Source: Plecoglossus altivelis
Lineage: Eukaryota > Chordata > Actinopteri > Osmeriformes > Plecoglossidae
Reading direction: 5' to 3'
Assembly: GCA_036571765.1 (NCBI GenBank)
Contig: BROE01000010.1
Coordinates: 12,080,034-12,144,033 of the forward strand
DNA length: 64,000 bases
Made by a program: the position numbers and the translations under genes. Below the pieces are notes generated by a model, which saw only the letters and a list, made by a program, of their open reading frames with translations, was not told the DNA's origin and did no database searches. This document shows, piece after piece, positions 1-18,995 of the stretch (positions are counted from its first letter, which is position 1; each line of letters opens with the position of its first letter).

Positions 1-1337
1 ACATTATTGTAGTACATTAAGACACGACCCCGCTGACCTCCAAGCGCTCCTGCTTGATCTCGTCCATAGTGTTGGTGAGGGACAGGAACTCCCCAGTCTG
101 GTCCACCCAGGACAGGAAGTCCACCATCAGACGTTGGCGTTTGTTGCCCCCGGCAACAGCAGACTTATCTTTGTGGGCGTGACCGAAAGAAACGGGGTGA
201 GGTGAACGAAAGGAGAGTGAGCCGTGTAGAGAGGGTCACTGAGAATGCGAGAGAGGGGAAGAGAGAGGGATGAAAAGAGCGAGAGAGACAGAGAAATGCA
301 GAGAGAGAGAGAGAGAGAGATCGGTTACCTGTCTCGAGTGGTTCCTCATCTTCGATGCTCTTCAGGACTTTAGACTTGTAGTCCCGGAACTGCATGTACC
401 TCAGGAGTCTGGCCAGCTTCCTCTGGGGGGACAGAGAGGAGGCAGAAGAGGATGAATGGGCGGGGTCAGAAGAGATGATGCGCAATGACCAGGAAGCCGT
501 CTTGTCCCAATCAGCTGTCACCTTGTCTTTCCTCATGACAAACAGGATGTCTTCAGCTGAGATGACCCTGGACCCCCGCAGTACTGCCCCCTCGCACGCC
601 TGCTGCAGCTACACGCACGCACACGGATTAGCGGCTGATGCAGAAATGAGGAGCTGGGGCTCAGTGTGTGTGTATGTGTGTGGCTGTTACCAAGTTGATG
701 AGCTGAGTGTGGACTATATCCTCCACCAGGGCAGCAGTCTCATGTAGAGGCCTGCGAGCATCTCCAAGAGCAAACCTGTAACACCAGCATGCACGCGCGC
801 ACACACACACACGCACGCACACACTGAGCCCTCGTCTCTTTTTGCATAGAGGAACCACTTCCCCGACACACACACACACCTCCCCGTCTGCAACGATGGA
901 GCCCACATCCTGAATCCCTGTTTCCCAGCCCTGCCTTAGACAGAGAGAGAGAGGCCATCTGTAACTGGAGAGAGAAAGATACAGAGAGAGAGAGGGAGGG
1001 AGGGGAGAGAGAGAGAGAAAGAAAGAAAACAGATAGAAAGAAAACAGAGAGGGACAAAATAGAGACAGACAGAGCGAGAGACAGGGAGGGAGTGAGAAAA
1101 CAGAGTAGAGCGAGAGAGGGAGAAAATAGAGACAGAGCAAGAGAGAGAGAGAGAGAATAGAAAGAGGAAGAGCAGAGCAAGAGAGGCGGAACAGCGAGAA
1201 GGAGAGCGAGTATAGAGGGACAGAATAGAGAGAGGGAGAGGGAGGGAGGGAGGGAGGGAGAGACCTAGGTAGCATGTGGGAGGTGTGTATGAGGGTTAGG
1301 GCTGGTTAAACATAGATGACACCTCATTCTCTCTTTG

Positions 1338-1405
1338 ACCACACCGCCACAGCCAGACCATCAAGACCGCAGACAGACTCTTGCGACCACAGGTGGACCA
1401 CCGCA
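1338..1405. promoter_or_regulatory. Cluster of four RUNX-binding motifs upstream of the runx P1 exon
   Basis: Four ACCRCA motifs (reverse of TGYGGT) lie at 1338-1343, 1366-1371, 1386-1391 and 1400-1405, 115-185 bp upstream of the P1 ATG at 1521. The spacing is 28, 20 and 14 bp. Vertebrate Runx P1 promoters are known to carry RUNX sites used in auto- or cross-regulation. That these are functional is inference. Confidence 0.5.
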
Positions 1406-1520
1406 CAGAGTGAGTACCCTCCAAAACCTTTTGATGCAAGTTTCGGAACTTCTGGTTCTACTGCTAACGCTTACTTTGTGACTGTGTATGTGTCGTCTGT
1501 ATGCTATCTACGCTAGGCCC

Positions 1521-5160
<3,640 letters not shown>

Positions 5161-5462
5161 TAAACTGGTAGGAGGTTGTTGTGGTGGAGTGTGTCAGGGG
5201 TTATTGATGTTGGTGTGTGTGCTGTTATACAGACTTAAATGAGTGTGTGATGTGGCATAACAATAACTGACCAATCAGTACGAAGGCTTCATTTTCAACA
5301 TCAACACACCTTGAGGAATAGAGATCAACAGTGAAGGGCAGTGAGACAATGTTCAGACAGACAGATTTTCAGACTAAACTCTTGTTTAATGACCACAACT
5401 GTAACTGAGTTAACACCCTGATCTACAGAGAGGAGGTCCAGAGCATTCTTGACTTTAATAGA

Positions 5463-5468
5463 AATAAA
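5463..5468 (+). terminator. Poly(A) signal of runx
   Basis: AATAAA lies 303 bp after the runx stop codon and is followed by a T-rich stretch at 5471-5508. The convergent gsk3b stop codon is at 5811, so the two 3' UTRs face each other across about 350 bp. Confidence 0.6.
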
Positions 5469-5700
5469 AGCTTTTTTTCCTTCTTTTTTTTTCTTCTTCT
5501 TTTTTTTACAAAATAAAATACAAATATTCAGTCACAAAAAGGCATTCAAGTAGTGTTGTAGTAGTGGTGGGTCTGCAGACAGCCGTGTTTCCATCCAACA
5601 CCCAGACATGGCCCCTCCCACTCACACAGGCGCGCACATGCACGCATACAATACAGGCATTGACAACAAATACATGTATATAAACACAAACACACACATT

Positions 5701-5741
<41 letters not shown>

Positions 5742-5810
5742 TTTGTATACTTAATGAGAACTCTAGGAGAACGGCAGACAGATGCGGAGGAGGCGGCGGT
5801 GGCGGAGGAG

Positions 5811-8986
<3,176 letters not shown>

Positions 8987-9830
8987 ACTTGTCTCAAAAC
9001 AACACTCTGATGCTAGCTGGTAGCTTTGTTAAGTGGACAACGGTAGCTAGCTAGCTAAATTGCTAGCTAGTGCGAGGGGCCTCAACAGACGTTTTCCGTA
9101 ATATGTGAATCCAAATTCGTCCACTACAGTACAGAAGTATGACAAAGATGCCTTAGGTTATGTAGGCCAAGTATAGCTAGCTAGCCCAAGTAGGCTTAAA
9201 ATAGAGTTATATACTGTTGTAATGCCGTTGCTCCGTTTTCTACATTTAAAAGAAAACTAGTCATGTGATTAATCATACATGTTTATATTCTCGAATTGAA
9301 TTGAATCGATCTCCACCAGCATTAATGACAACTAGCTAGAAAACCTATACATACAGGGCTGCTAAGCAAGATCAAAAACATGTAGCTAGCTCTAGGAAGC
9401 TCAGCTTAAGATGGACATGTTTACTGATGATGGAACAAAAACGGAGACACTAAAAAGACTGTCCCTGACAACCATCAGTCGGTCACGTAGAAAGGTTAAA
9501 AACCAGGTGCGGAAAATAATCATAGCCGTTTTCCCTCTCAACACCTTCCCTTCTCTCAGTCTGTTTCTGCTAGTCAGACACAACCCGGCCCAACGCCGTG
9601 CATAGCTCCATACAGACAGGAAACACCAGATAGCGGGTAGTACCAATTTCCTGTACCGTTACCATTGTATGGATTTCAAAATAAAAGACGTAGGGTGTCG
9701 ATGAGCGAAGTCACTTAAGTAACATACGGTTACATTTGTTTCCGTTACTTATCATTTGGTTGAAATGCTTGTGTATGATAAAATGTATATAAAATGAACA
9801 TGTCTAATTAGTGCTATTGACATGCAATAA
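8987..9830. other. gsk3b 5' flank, no gene seen
   Basis: Unique sequence upstream of the gsk3b start with many copies of the tetramer GCTAGCTA (for example 9040-9070, 9172-9184, 9382-9390). Short open frames at 9401-9646 have no recognisable homology. It presumably holds the gsk3b promoter and 5'UTR, but no start site can be placed. Confidence 0.5.
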
Positions 9831-10600
9831 TGGGAGAAGAGCCTTAGTCAGGGAGGGGACCAAGAACCGGATGGTAACTCTAAAAGAGATCCAGTACTGC
9901 TCTGTGAAGAGAGAAGAATCTTCCAGGACAACCGTCTCTGTAGCACATCACCATCAGGACGCACCAAATCCTCTGGTCTGATGAAAAAAAGCTTGAACTC
10001 TTTGGCCTGAATGTCAGCGATGTGTCTGGAAGAATCCAGGAACCTCTCATCACCTGACCAGTACCAACCCTACAGTGAAGCATAGTGACAGCATCATGCT
10101 GTGGGGACGTTTACAGCGGCAGGAACTGGGAGACAAGTCAGGCTTGAGGGAAAGATGAATGCAGCAACGTACAACTCTGTGAACATCCTTGAGTGGCCCA
10201 GTCACACTTGAACCTGATTGAACATCACTGGAGAGATCCACAAATGGCTGTGCACTGACGCTGCCCATCCAGCTTGATGGCGCTTCAGAGGTCCTGCAAG
10301 GATGAATGGAAGAAATTATGATGCTACTGATGTTCTAACATCACAATACAGACTTAATGCTGTAATAGCTGCGAAAGATGCGTCAAGATATTATCAAGCC
10401 AAAGCTGTGATTACTTATGGACACGTTTTCAATCCTAATTTTTGCTGATTTATTGAAAATAACCAAACTTTTTTCATATTTTCGTTATGGTGTGTAGTGT
10501 GTAGACATAGTCAAGAAAAATATTGAATCTATTCTGAAGGCTGTAATATAACAAGATGTGGAAACGTTAAGCTTTGTGAATACTTTCCGGATGCACTGTA
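9831..10600 (+). mobile_element. Degenerate Tc1/mariner-like transposon, 5'-truncated and internally deleted
   Basis: The sequence follows teleost Tc1-like transposase DNA in order. CTCTGGTCTGATGAAA (near 9969) precedes CTCTTTGGCCTGAATG, then GCATCATGCTGTGGGGACG, GAGGGAAAGATGAATGCAGC, CTTGAGTGGCCCAGTCACAC and CATCACTGGAGAGATCCA. It ends with the right terminus AATACTTTCCGGATGCACTG near 10599. Large parts of the transposase, including the DNA-binding half, are missing. Frameshifts and stops are present, and the left inverted repeat is not found. It is an inactive relic between gsk3b and fstl1. Confidence 0.85.
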
Positions 10601-10645
10601 CATCAACCCAACTTACATGGCATGTTCATAAGTATATAAGTGATC

Positions 10646-10651
10646 TTTATT
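10646..10651 (-). terminator. Poly(A) signal of fstl1
   Basis: AATAAA on the minus strand (TTTATT on plus), 447 bp beyond the fstl1 stop codon at 11098-11100 and just outside the Tc1 relic. Confidence 0.55.
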
Positions 10652-11097
10652 TCGACACAAACACACATACAACGAGACGTCAACAACAATCATCCCTGGA
10701 TCACCATTCAGACCATTCAGTAGTTGGTACAGTCTTCTGAGAAACATGGAGGAACTATACACTATTGTCATTAAACTAACCCCTATAATCTCAACCATTT
10801 TTTACAGTCCTACTAACTCTGGTACAGTAAAGTAAATGTAGAACAGTGTTATGTCAGACAGTGTTATGTCAGAGAAATAGACCACAATCACATAAACACA
10901 AAGGCAGCAGAACAATGGACAGGAATGTGTGATTATCCTCAGACAGACTGCAGACGGCAATGCATGGCTGATCACGATTGGCTGGAGGGATCTGCATTCG
11001 CTCTGGTTGGTTAGATGAGAGTCTGCAGTCATTGTGGTTGGTTGGATAAGAGTCTGCAGTCATTCTGGTTGGTTGGATTGATAAAGTGGGTCTCATC

Positions 11098-13349
11098 TCA
11101 GATCTCATTCATGTCCACCTTCATCTTTTCTACAGTCTCCTGGGTGAAAGGAAAAGGAGCAGACACCATTATGTTTTTTCGAGTCGCTGCATGTGCATGT
11201 CTTGTGTGTGTGTATCTTGAGTGATATTGTATGTGTGTGTGAGCGTGTGTGTGTGTGTGTAAGTGCTGATCCAGACCTGGTGCATGTTGAGCTCTGCCAC
11301 CCTGCGGGTCCACTCCTCCTCAGTCATTTCCTGCTCCGCCTCCTCAGCCTCCACCCCCTCCAGGTGCTCTGTTCCTGAAACAGGGGCCAGTTCCACACCT
11401 ATGCGAGTGCTCGTGTGGAGGGTGTGCGTGCGTCATGTGGTGTGTGTATGTGTGAAGTGCGTGTCCTCACCATCACAGATGAGAGCTGTGCAGACCCAGT
11501 TTCCACAGGCGCACACACAGCGGTTACATTCCATCTGAGTCTCGGCCCCATCCTCGTATGTCTCGTCCTCTAGGGCACACACTGCAGGAAGTGATGTCAC
11601 ACCGGGAGTGATATCACGCAGGAGGTCACATGCAACAGCACTTGACTGGAGGAGTGTAAGGGTGTGTGTGTTGTGCGTGTGTTTTAGTATACAGGGAGTG
11701 TGTGTGTTGTGTGTGTTTTAGTATACAGGGAGTGCGTGTGTTGTGTGTGTGTTTTAGTATACAGGGAGTGCGTGTGTTGTGTGTGTATTTTAGTATACAG
11801 GGAGTGCGTGTGTTGTGTGTTTTAGTATACAGGGAGTGTGTGTGTTGTGTGTGAGTTTTAGTACACAGGGAGTGTGTGTGTTGTGTGTGTGTTTTAGTAT
11901 ACAGGGAGTGTGTGTGTTGTGTGTGTGTTTTAGTATACAGGGAGTGTGTGTGAGTGTGTGTGTGTGTTTTAGTATACAGGGAGTGTATGTGTTGTGTGTG
12001 CATTTTAGTATACAGGGAGTGTGTGTGTTGTGTGTGTGTTTTAGTATACAGGGAGTGTGTGCGTTGTGTGTGTGTTTTAGTATACAGGGAGTGTGTGTGT
12101 TGTGTGTGAGTGTGTGTGTTGTTTGTGTGTTTTAGTATACAGGGAGTGTGTGTGTTGTGTGTGAGTTTTAGTACACAGGGAGTGTGTGTGTTGTGTGTGT
12201 GTTTTAGTATACAGGGAGTGTGTGTGTTGTTTGTGTGTTTCAGTATACAGGGAGTGTGTGTGTTGTGTGTGTGTTTTAGTATACAGGGAGTGTGTGTGTA
12301 TTTACTTCTTTCTGGGGGGTTGAAGTCAGGCTTCAGGCAGTTGAGGAACTCATCAAAGCTCAGCTTCCAGTCAGCGTTTTCATCTGACAACTCAATGAGA
12401 GCATCCACACAAAGGCTCCTACCCACAAAGCACAAACATAATGCATTAAAAACATTGAATTATCCAAGATTACCCAAATGCACAGCCAACATTAGCTGCA
12501 GTGTGTATGTTAACTCTTCCCATGTGTAAGATTGTGCTTGCATGTGTGTGTGTGTGCGCGTGTGTGTGTCTGACCTGAGCAGGCGATTGTTGTCCTGGCT
12601 AGGGTAGTCGGTGATGTTAATGGCCGTCTCATTGTGTTGGAGGAACTTCAGGAGTTCAGACGAGTCCATCTGGAAATCTCCATCATCGTACTCCTGAGAT
12701 ACACACATCGCCATGTTATGACTACGCTCACCGCTAAACACACACATCCCCATGTTATGACCACGCCCACCGCTAAGCATACACATCCCCATGTTATGAC
12801 CACGCACACTTCTAAGCACACACAACCCCATGTTATGACCACGCTCACCGCTAGCCCCACTCAACATCATATTTTAACCATGGTCTCCACTAAACACACA
12901 CATCCCAACGTTACGACTATGGTCACTGCTAACCACCCACATCCCCAAGTAAAGACTACACTCACGGCTAAACACACACATCGCCATGTTATGACCATGG
13001 TCTCCGCTAAACACACACATCCTCATGTTATGACTACGGTCACTGCTAACCACACACATCCTCAAGTTAAGACTACACTCACGGCTAAATGCACACATCA
13101 TCATGTTATGACCACATGCACAGCTAAACAAACATCCAAACCTACAACCAACACACACAACTGCACCCTATCTCACAACATGAGGCATTATCATCACACA
13201 GACAGGAAGTCCCTCCCACCTTGAAGTAGTTCTCCAGGATGTGAGAGAAGTTGCTTCCTGTTGAGAACCAGCCATCAGGCTCCACCTCCCCTTGCAGCCA
13301 GTCAATTACTCTTCTCCGGAGCTCATTCCTGTCTGCTACATAGCACACG

Positions 13350-13410
<61 letters not shown>

Positions 13411-14745
13411 TTATATTTGGGCCACAGTAACTACGAGGCTAGGGTTCTTGATTACAGTCTGGGGTACAGGTGAGTTAGGGTTCTAGTGGGGTTCTAGACG
13501 ATATAAGATTTAAGGTTCTGGGTGGGTTGATTGGTTAGATGGTTCGGGTTCTGTTGCAGCAGGCATCCGCACTTACTTGGGCTGGCTGCAACTTTGTCGG
13601 ACATCTCTGAAACAATAAACACACCCAGCAAGTGAGTCTTTCTGCAACATCTCAGACACACACACACACCCACACCAACACACCCACAAACGCACACCCA
13701 CCAATGCACATACACACACACACACACACACACCCCGGTCCTACCTTGGCAGTGTCCATCCTGTACTACATGCAGCTTGGTCCTGGTAAGGCAGGCGTCC
13801 TGGTGTAGCTCACAGTGGTTCTGGTACGTCCTCCCATTACTGGCACACACTGGATGCTTGTGGGCTTTACAATGCTGCACGCACACACACACACAAACCC
13901 CCTCGTGTCGGTGTGTGCATGTGTGTTTGTGTTTGTGTGTGTGGGTTAGAGACTCACGTTCATGCACACGCAAGCAGGTTCTCCTCGCTCTGTCATGGCA
14001 CACTCTCTGCCCGCTCCGCAAAACACATTGGCACACACTGCGGCCTTTCCCTCCTACAAACAAACAAACAAACAAACAAACAAACACACACACACACACA
14101 GAACATGAGGCTGACAGAAGATCAGATGCTGTGAGTGATGAATGAGGTGGTCAGGACCTCTCTTCTCAGGTTCTTCAGACCAACTGATCCAGGCTGGTCA
14201 CTCAAACATGTAGCTGGTCACTCTAACCTGTAGCTGGGCCCTCTAACCTGTAGCTGGTCACTCTAACCTGTAGCTGGGCCCTCTAACCTGTAGCTGGGCC
14301 CTCTAACCTGTAGCTGGTCCCTCTAACCTGTAGCTGGGCCCTCTAACCTGTAGCTGGTCACTCTAACCTGTAGCTGGGCCCTCTAACCTGTAGCTGGTCA
14401 CTCTAACCTGTAGCTGGTCACTCTAACCTGTAGCTGGTCCCTCTAACCTGTAGCTGGTCAGTCTAACCTGTAGCGGCCTGCAGCCATGTGCTCACACACA
14501 CACACACACACGGCAGATGGACCCTGAGCAGCCGGCTGACCTTTGGCTTAGCCATTCAGAGGCGCTCACACGCACTCCAGAACTTTACCATAACAATAGC
14601 CCCCGCACATGCCTTCACAAAGGCCTTACAAAGATGATTCCATCCGTCGGTCAGCCTGCCTGATTGTCTGTCTGTCTATATGTCAATGGGTTAGTATGTC
14701 TGTCTGTTGCCTGTTTGTCTGTCCATCTGTCTGCCTTTTGACCTG

Positions 14746-14776
<31 letters not shown>

Positions 14777-15130
14777 GTTGGTATGTCCGTATGTCTTTCT
14801 GTCAATTGGAAATTCAGACTGGGCAGAACCGTTTGCAGCTTCACCTGCCTGTAGTCTAACTAGCTGTTGCAGCACAGTGCTGTTACTACTGTTGTGATAA
14901 ACACGGACGCAGACCCACACACACAGTGTGCCCCTGTACCGTCATTGTCATTATTTTCTCCAGGTGCAGATCTGAATAACAACTCTTGAACAGCAAGCAT
15001 CAAAACAAGAAAATGTCAACAGGCAAACAGACACACCCATTCCTGAATGTGTTTTCAAGCGTGGCTGTCTTACAGGGTGGTGTAAGAGAAAATATAAGCA
15101 GATAATGAGAAAGAAGCCTCTTTTCACCAT
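11098..15130 (-). CDS. fstl1: Follistatin-like 1, secreted SPARC-family glycoprotein
   Basis: Ten coding exons read leftward: 15130-15074, 14053-13958, 13874-13745, 13606-13577, 13350-13220, 12693-12575, 12418-12306, 11581-11471, 11374-11277 and 11139-11098. They total 927 nt, 308 aa, equal to human FSTL1. Exon 1 encodes the signal peptide [19 protein letters not shown]. Next come the follistatin/Kazal module ([40 protein letters not shown]), the EF-hand-like SPARC region ([60 protein letters not shown]) and the VWC-like [20 protein letters not shown]. It is an extracellular BMP/TGF-beta modulator. The signal exon was chosen because its donor (CCT|GTAAGA) is in phase 0 with [11 protein letters not shown]. 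An upstream non-coding exon is likely near 15674-15780. Introns carry three minisatellites. The gsk3b-fstl1 linkage matches human 3q13. Confidence 0.95.
11655..12297. repeat. 36-bp minisatellite in fstl1 intron 7
   Basis: Roughly 17 copies of a unit with core TTTTAGTATACAGGGAGTG followed by a variable (GT)n/TTGTGTG tail. Length varies by a few bp because of the GT tail. It ends 9 bp from exon 12418-12306. Because the unit is close to a multiple of three, long open frames appear on both strands. Confidence 0.95.
12705..13130. repeat. 39-bp minisatellite in fstl1 intron 5
   Basis: About eleven copies of a 39-bp unit with core CATGTTATGACCACG and CGCTAAACACACACAT. Copies start at 12712, 12751, 12790 and 12829, then become more diverged. 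It starts about 12 bp upstream of exon 12693-12575 in transcript order. Confidence 0.9.
13353..13406. repeat. (CA)n microsatellite in fstl1 intron
   Basis: About 27 CA units immediately 5' of the acceptor of exon 13350-13220 in transcript sense, where it reads (TG)n and replaces most of the pyrimidine tract. Confidence 0.9.
14190..14474. repeat. 20-bp minisatellite upstream of fstl1 exon 2
   Basis: Fourteen perfect-length 20-bp units of the form CTCTAACCTGTAGCTGGTCA. The last five bases vary between GGTCA, GGGCC and GGTCC. The first and last copies are degenerate. It lies in the 1-kb intron between the signal-peptide exon and the follistatin exon. Confidence 0.95.
14475..15073. other. fstl1 intron 1 remainder with a simple repeat
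   Basis: This holds a short CA tract (14493-14510), a (CTGT/CTAT)n region at 14662-14785 including eight GTCTATCT-type units, and otherwise nothing recognisable. Confidence 0.6.
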
Positions 15131-15673
15131 GGTCTCTTTTTCTCACTCTTATTTTTTTATCATGTACTTTGATGTTGTGAGTGCTCAACACCCACTACAC
15201 ACACATACTCATCCTTACGCACAACTTCACCTTTATCTGGCGTCAACTCACCTCGCACTTACGACCTGTAATTACGCGCCAGGTGCTTTGCGTCTAAAGA
15301 GAACACGCTAACACGCACCCAGCCGAAGCGACGAACAAACACCACTGTAATAACGCTGGTGCGCAGAATCTGATGCTGAAGAACAGGCCCCTAACTTTCT
15401 TCTGTGTGGAACACTTTTTATTTTTAATGCTTAAAATAATTTGTCATCAGGTAAATATTCTATTGACTTCAGAAACGTAAAGAATCGAGAATATTTACCA
15501 CCGCCAGCCATGGGGTCGCAGCTCCAAGAATCAGAACAACTTGACACAACTGCGGAGCACAACGGACTGCGATCAAAGACAATGAACATGACTAAACGAG
15601 AAATTAATTTAACTCATATAATCACCAATCAAGTGACGATTCCGTAATATTTAACAACCTTTTTCACGTACCA

Positions 15674-15850
15674 TTTTAGACAAGTCATTCAGTGTGCGGC
15701 GATGGAGTTTGAGGCAGGACAAAGCAGCAGTTCGGAGCGTCTCGGAGGAGCAGCTGGAGGAGAACAGCTGTTCGCGGAATTCACCCTCCGCCCATGTCCT
15801 CCAGCGGTGACGTAGCAACGAGCGAGACAATTAAGTCAACCGCTTGACTC
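15674..15850 (-). promoter_or_regulatory. Probable fstl1 5'UTR exon and promoter
   Basis: In minus-strand sense a GC-richer segment ends with CTAAAATG|GTACGTG at about 15676-15668, a good donor, so it can be the non-coding first exon that splices to the signal-peptide exon at 15130. This is based only on the donor and position. Confidence 0.35.
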
Positions 15851-16075
15851 AACTAGCAATGGGTCCAGTCAGTGCTTCTGTAACCAGCTACACCAGCGAG
15901 GTACAAACACATATTCCCAATATGGTGGATGACGACAACATTTTATACATAAATTAGACATAAATATTTAGGCGGGCTGAAGGAATGTCTTGGAGCTTGG
16001 TTGGTGAGGAACACTGATGGAGGTTCTACCTTCACAAACATCCTGCAAACTCTCTTTATCACACACATGCACGCA

Positions 16076-16142
<67 letters not shown>

Positions 16143-18995
16143 TGAGGCTGTCAGGGTGGAGCTGACTTTAGTCTCAGGTCCACCGGAGGACCATTGTTGC
16201 ACAGTCCAGGGCAAATCCCCATTCTTTCAGGAAGTTGGGCTAACACTTCCTGTGTGCTTGTGCTGCTTTGACAAAATGTGTGTGTGTGTGTGTGTGTGTG
16301 GACGGGGCAGAAATAGGGAGCTGAGAGCACAAGGGGGAGAGATAGATGGTGACCTCCTGTTTCTGCAGCTCTGCTACTGCACAATGTTATCAGGCCCCCA
16401 CACGTACGCACACACGCTCCTTCTCTCTCCCACGAACACACTCCTGTCTCTCTCTCCAAGATTCTGTCAGGCTCCGATACAGACTGTGTCTCTGCGGCGA
16501 TAACCCTGCCCCCTCCTGGTGTGGCCAACCACACCACAGCGGCACTAAATAAAAATAACCTGTGCAGAGGTCAAATTTATGCTCCATGTTATAGTGTATG
16601 TGCGTGTGCGTGTGTGTCCCAATGTAGGTCTATATTCAGCAATGGTATTTTATCGCTGTTGTCGTGCGCAGTAAAACAGAGCAGAGATAGAAGAGGTGTG
16701 AAGCGGCTGAGAGCGGTGATATGACAGGTGTGAGCAGGCTGCTGACAGGAACTTCAGCTGGGTCACACTCCTGCAGATGGACCTTCACAGTTTGTCCTAC
16801 TGGAGGCTGTCTGACCCACGGTGTGGTTCAAGGTTCATGATGGGGTTTAATGTAAAGGATGGGGTTCAGGCTCCAGGATAGCAAGCGGGGTTCAGGATGT
16901 GAGGTCATACGGTTCGCCGGGTAGGATGGAGTTCAAGGTCGTTGATGTGGTTTGAGTGGTTCAGCGTTTCAAGGTTGAGGATGCGATTGAGCCGATTTTG
17001 AAAGACGCGTGAGGATGGTGGTTTGACGGTCAGGCAATCCCACCATTAGATAAAATAAGAGCACACACTCTGCCAACATTAGATTCACCCAGTTTGTAGT
17101 TGTCATGAACAATATGCAGAGATACACTTGTTTTCATCACTTTCATCTCCACTAATAAGTGAGTTGAAAGTCAATCTAAAGAATCAGGCTACAACATAGA
17201 CAAAACATTGTGTGTGTGTGTGTGAGAGAGTGCCCCCTGAGGGTGTTTATGAGAACAGTCATGTGTCTACCACCCTCCGCCTTATCAAATGCTGCCTTGT
17301 TGCCGTCAGCGGGCTGGAAACAGCCTGTTAGTTACTGGCAAAGTCAGTCTAACGTATTTGTGTGCGTGTGTGTTTCCAAAAGTCCGGAGTTCAAATGGAA
17401 GTGTAGAATCGAGTGGGAGAATTGCCATTGTTTTCCCTTTGAGTCGGACTTCCCCTGTAGATGCCCCTGCTGGAACCATGGTGGCGACACGGGGCATGAG
17501 GGAAGGGAGGGAGGGAGGGACGGAGGAGAGGGGAGGGGGACAAGGAGCACTGTGAGGCAGGGGGGGAACATGATTCCACTCACTCTGCCAGTGCCCCGCA
17601 CGGAAGACTGTCCTCCCTTACTGCTCCGTCCGTCCACATCGCTGGGAACACGTTCACTGCTCAAGGGAACGAGACGAGAAGAAGAGACAAAGACAAAGCA
17701 AGAGAGAGTCGGGACAAATTCAGTGGTACAACCGCCGAGGTGTTGAGAGAGAGAATACTCATCCATTAAACTCAACCTTTGTGTAGGAGACAGAGGATCA
17801 TCCTTATCTGCCTGACCTCTACATCTGGCCACAGGTATGTAGGTGTGTGTGTGTGTTTGCATGGTTGTTAGGATGTTTCAGTACATCCTAACTGTTGTTC
17901 TATTGATTTAGAGTTCATCTAGCGGTCCCAGTCCTTTCATTAGACCTTCTGGAGAAATGAGAAAGAAGAGCAAAGAAGCTAGGATGATGACAGAGAGAGG
18001 GAAAGGAGAAGGGGGGGGGGGAGGGAGGGCAAGAGAGGGAGCGTGAAAGAAGAGGGAGAGTAAAAGAAAAAAAAAGAGACATAAAAGAGGTGCCAGACTA
18101 GAGGAGAGGAGTGAGGGAAAGAGAGAAGAGGGTGAGTAAGGAAGAGAAAAGTAGTGAGGAACTCACCAGGGCTCGCCTCCTCTATCCCAACCATGCCCTC
18201 CTCTTTCTCTTTCTCTCTTTCTCACCCACTTTCTTCTCTCCCTCTCCCTGCCCTTCTCTCTCTCTCTCCCTGCCCCTCTCTCCCTCTCCCTGCTCCTCTC
18301 TCTCCCTCTCCCTGCCCCTCTCTCTCTCCTTCTCCCTCTCCTTGCCCCTCTCTCTCCCTCTCCCTGCCCCTCTCTCTCCCTCTCCCTCTGTCCTGGCAGC
18401 AGTGTTCTCAGTGTTCAGGAATAGCATCAGTCTGAGCCTCCGTCTCCCCAGTCCCTCTGGTTCCCATGCTCTGCTGGGACGGGGTGGGGGGGGATGTGGG
18501 GGTGATAAGCAGCCCGGCCTGTTTGTTTCTGTTGACTTCCTCCCCGCCTCCTCCTCCTCCTCCCTCCCCCGTAAACCCACCCTCAGACTTCAGCTAAGTT
18601 TCCTAGAGCAGGAGACTGTGGGAGCGTATCTATTGCTGGCCTGGTCAAGGAAACCCCGCCCCCCCCCCCACACACACACAAACACTCACACCCTGTCATC
18701 TAAAACTATTAATACCCACGACAGGACATAATAATAATAATAATAATAATAATAATATAACTACTAGGCCCCTCCCTCACTCCCAGTTTATTTCACAAAA
18801 GGCATATTCTGATGTCTGTCTGATGTCTGTGCTCTTTCCCATAGAATCTTCACTGTGTCCAAACAAGAAGAGCGTGTATAGCGTGTTTGCCGCATCCAGC
18901 GTTTGTTTGGCGTGTGTGAGGTAGTGTCTGGCGCGTAAAGTGCGTGCAGTGCTTGAAAGGTGCGTGTAGAGTACGTGTAGTGTGTGTGAGCCGCG
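15851..18995. other. fstl1-gja5 intergenic region with simple repeats
   Basis: About 3.1 kb without a supported coding exon. It contains (CACG)n(CA)n at about 16070-16139, (GT)n at 16279-16300, GA-rich DNA at 17985-18135, pyrimidine-rich DNA with degenerate TCTCCCTCTCCCTGCCCC units at 18195-18390, and (TAA)n at 18729-18757. A possible 5'UTR exon of gja5 ends near CCACAG|GTATGT at 17834. Open frames at 17210-17862 show no homology and overlap on both strands. Confidence 0.5.

Noticed and set aside
11626..12435. Long minus-strand open frame of His/Thr repeats
   Set aside because: It is the 36-bp fstl1 minisatellite read through; only its first part overlaps the true exon 12418-12306.
14190..14474. 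CRISPR-like regular array
   Set aside because: The 20-bp units are directly abutting with no unique spacers, in a vertebrate intron: a minisatellite.
17210..17862. Overlapping open frames upstream of gja5 as a gene
   Set aside because: No homology, both strands equally open, and repeats at both ends; at most a 5'UTR exon.
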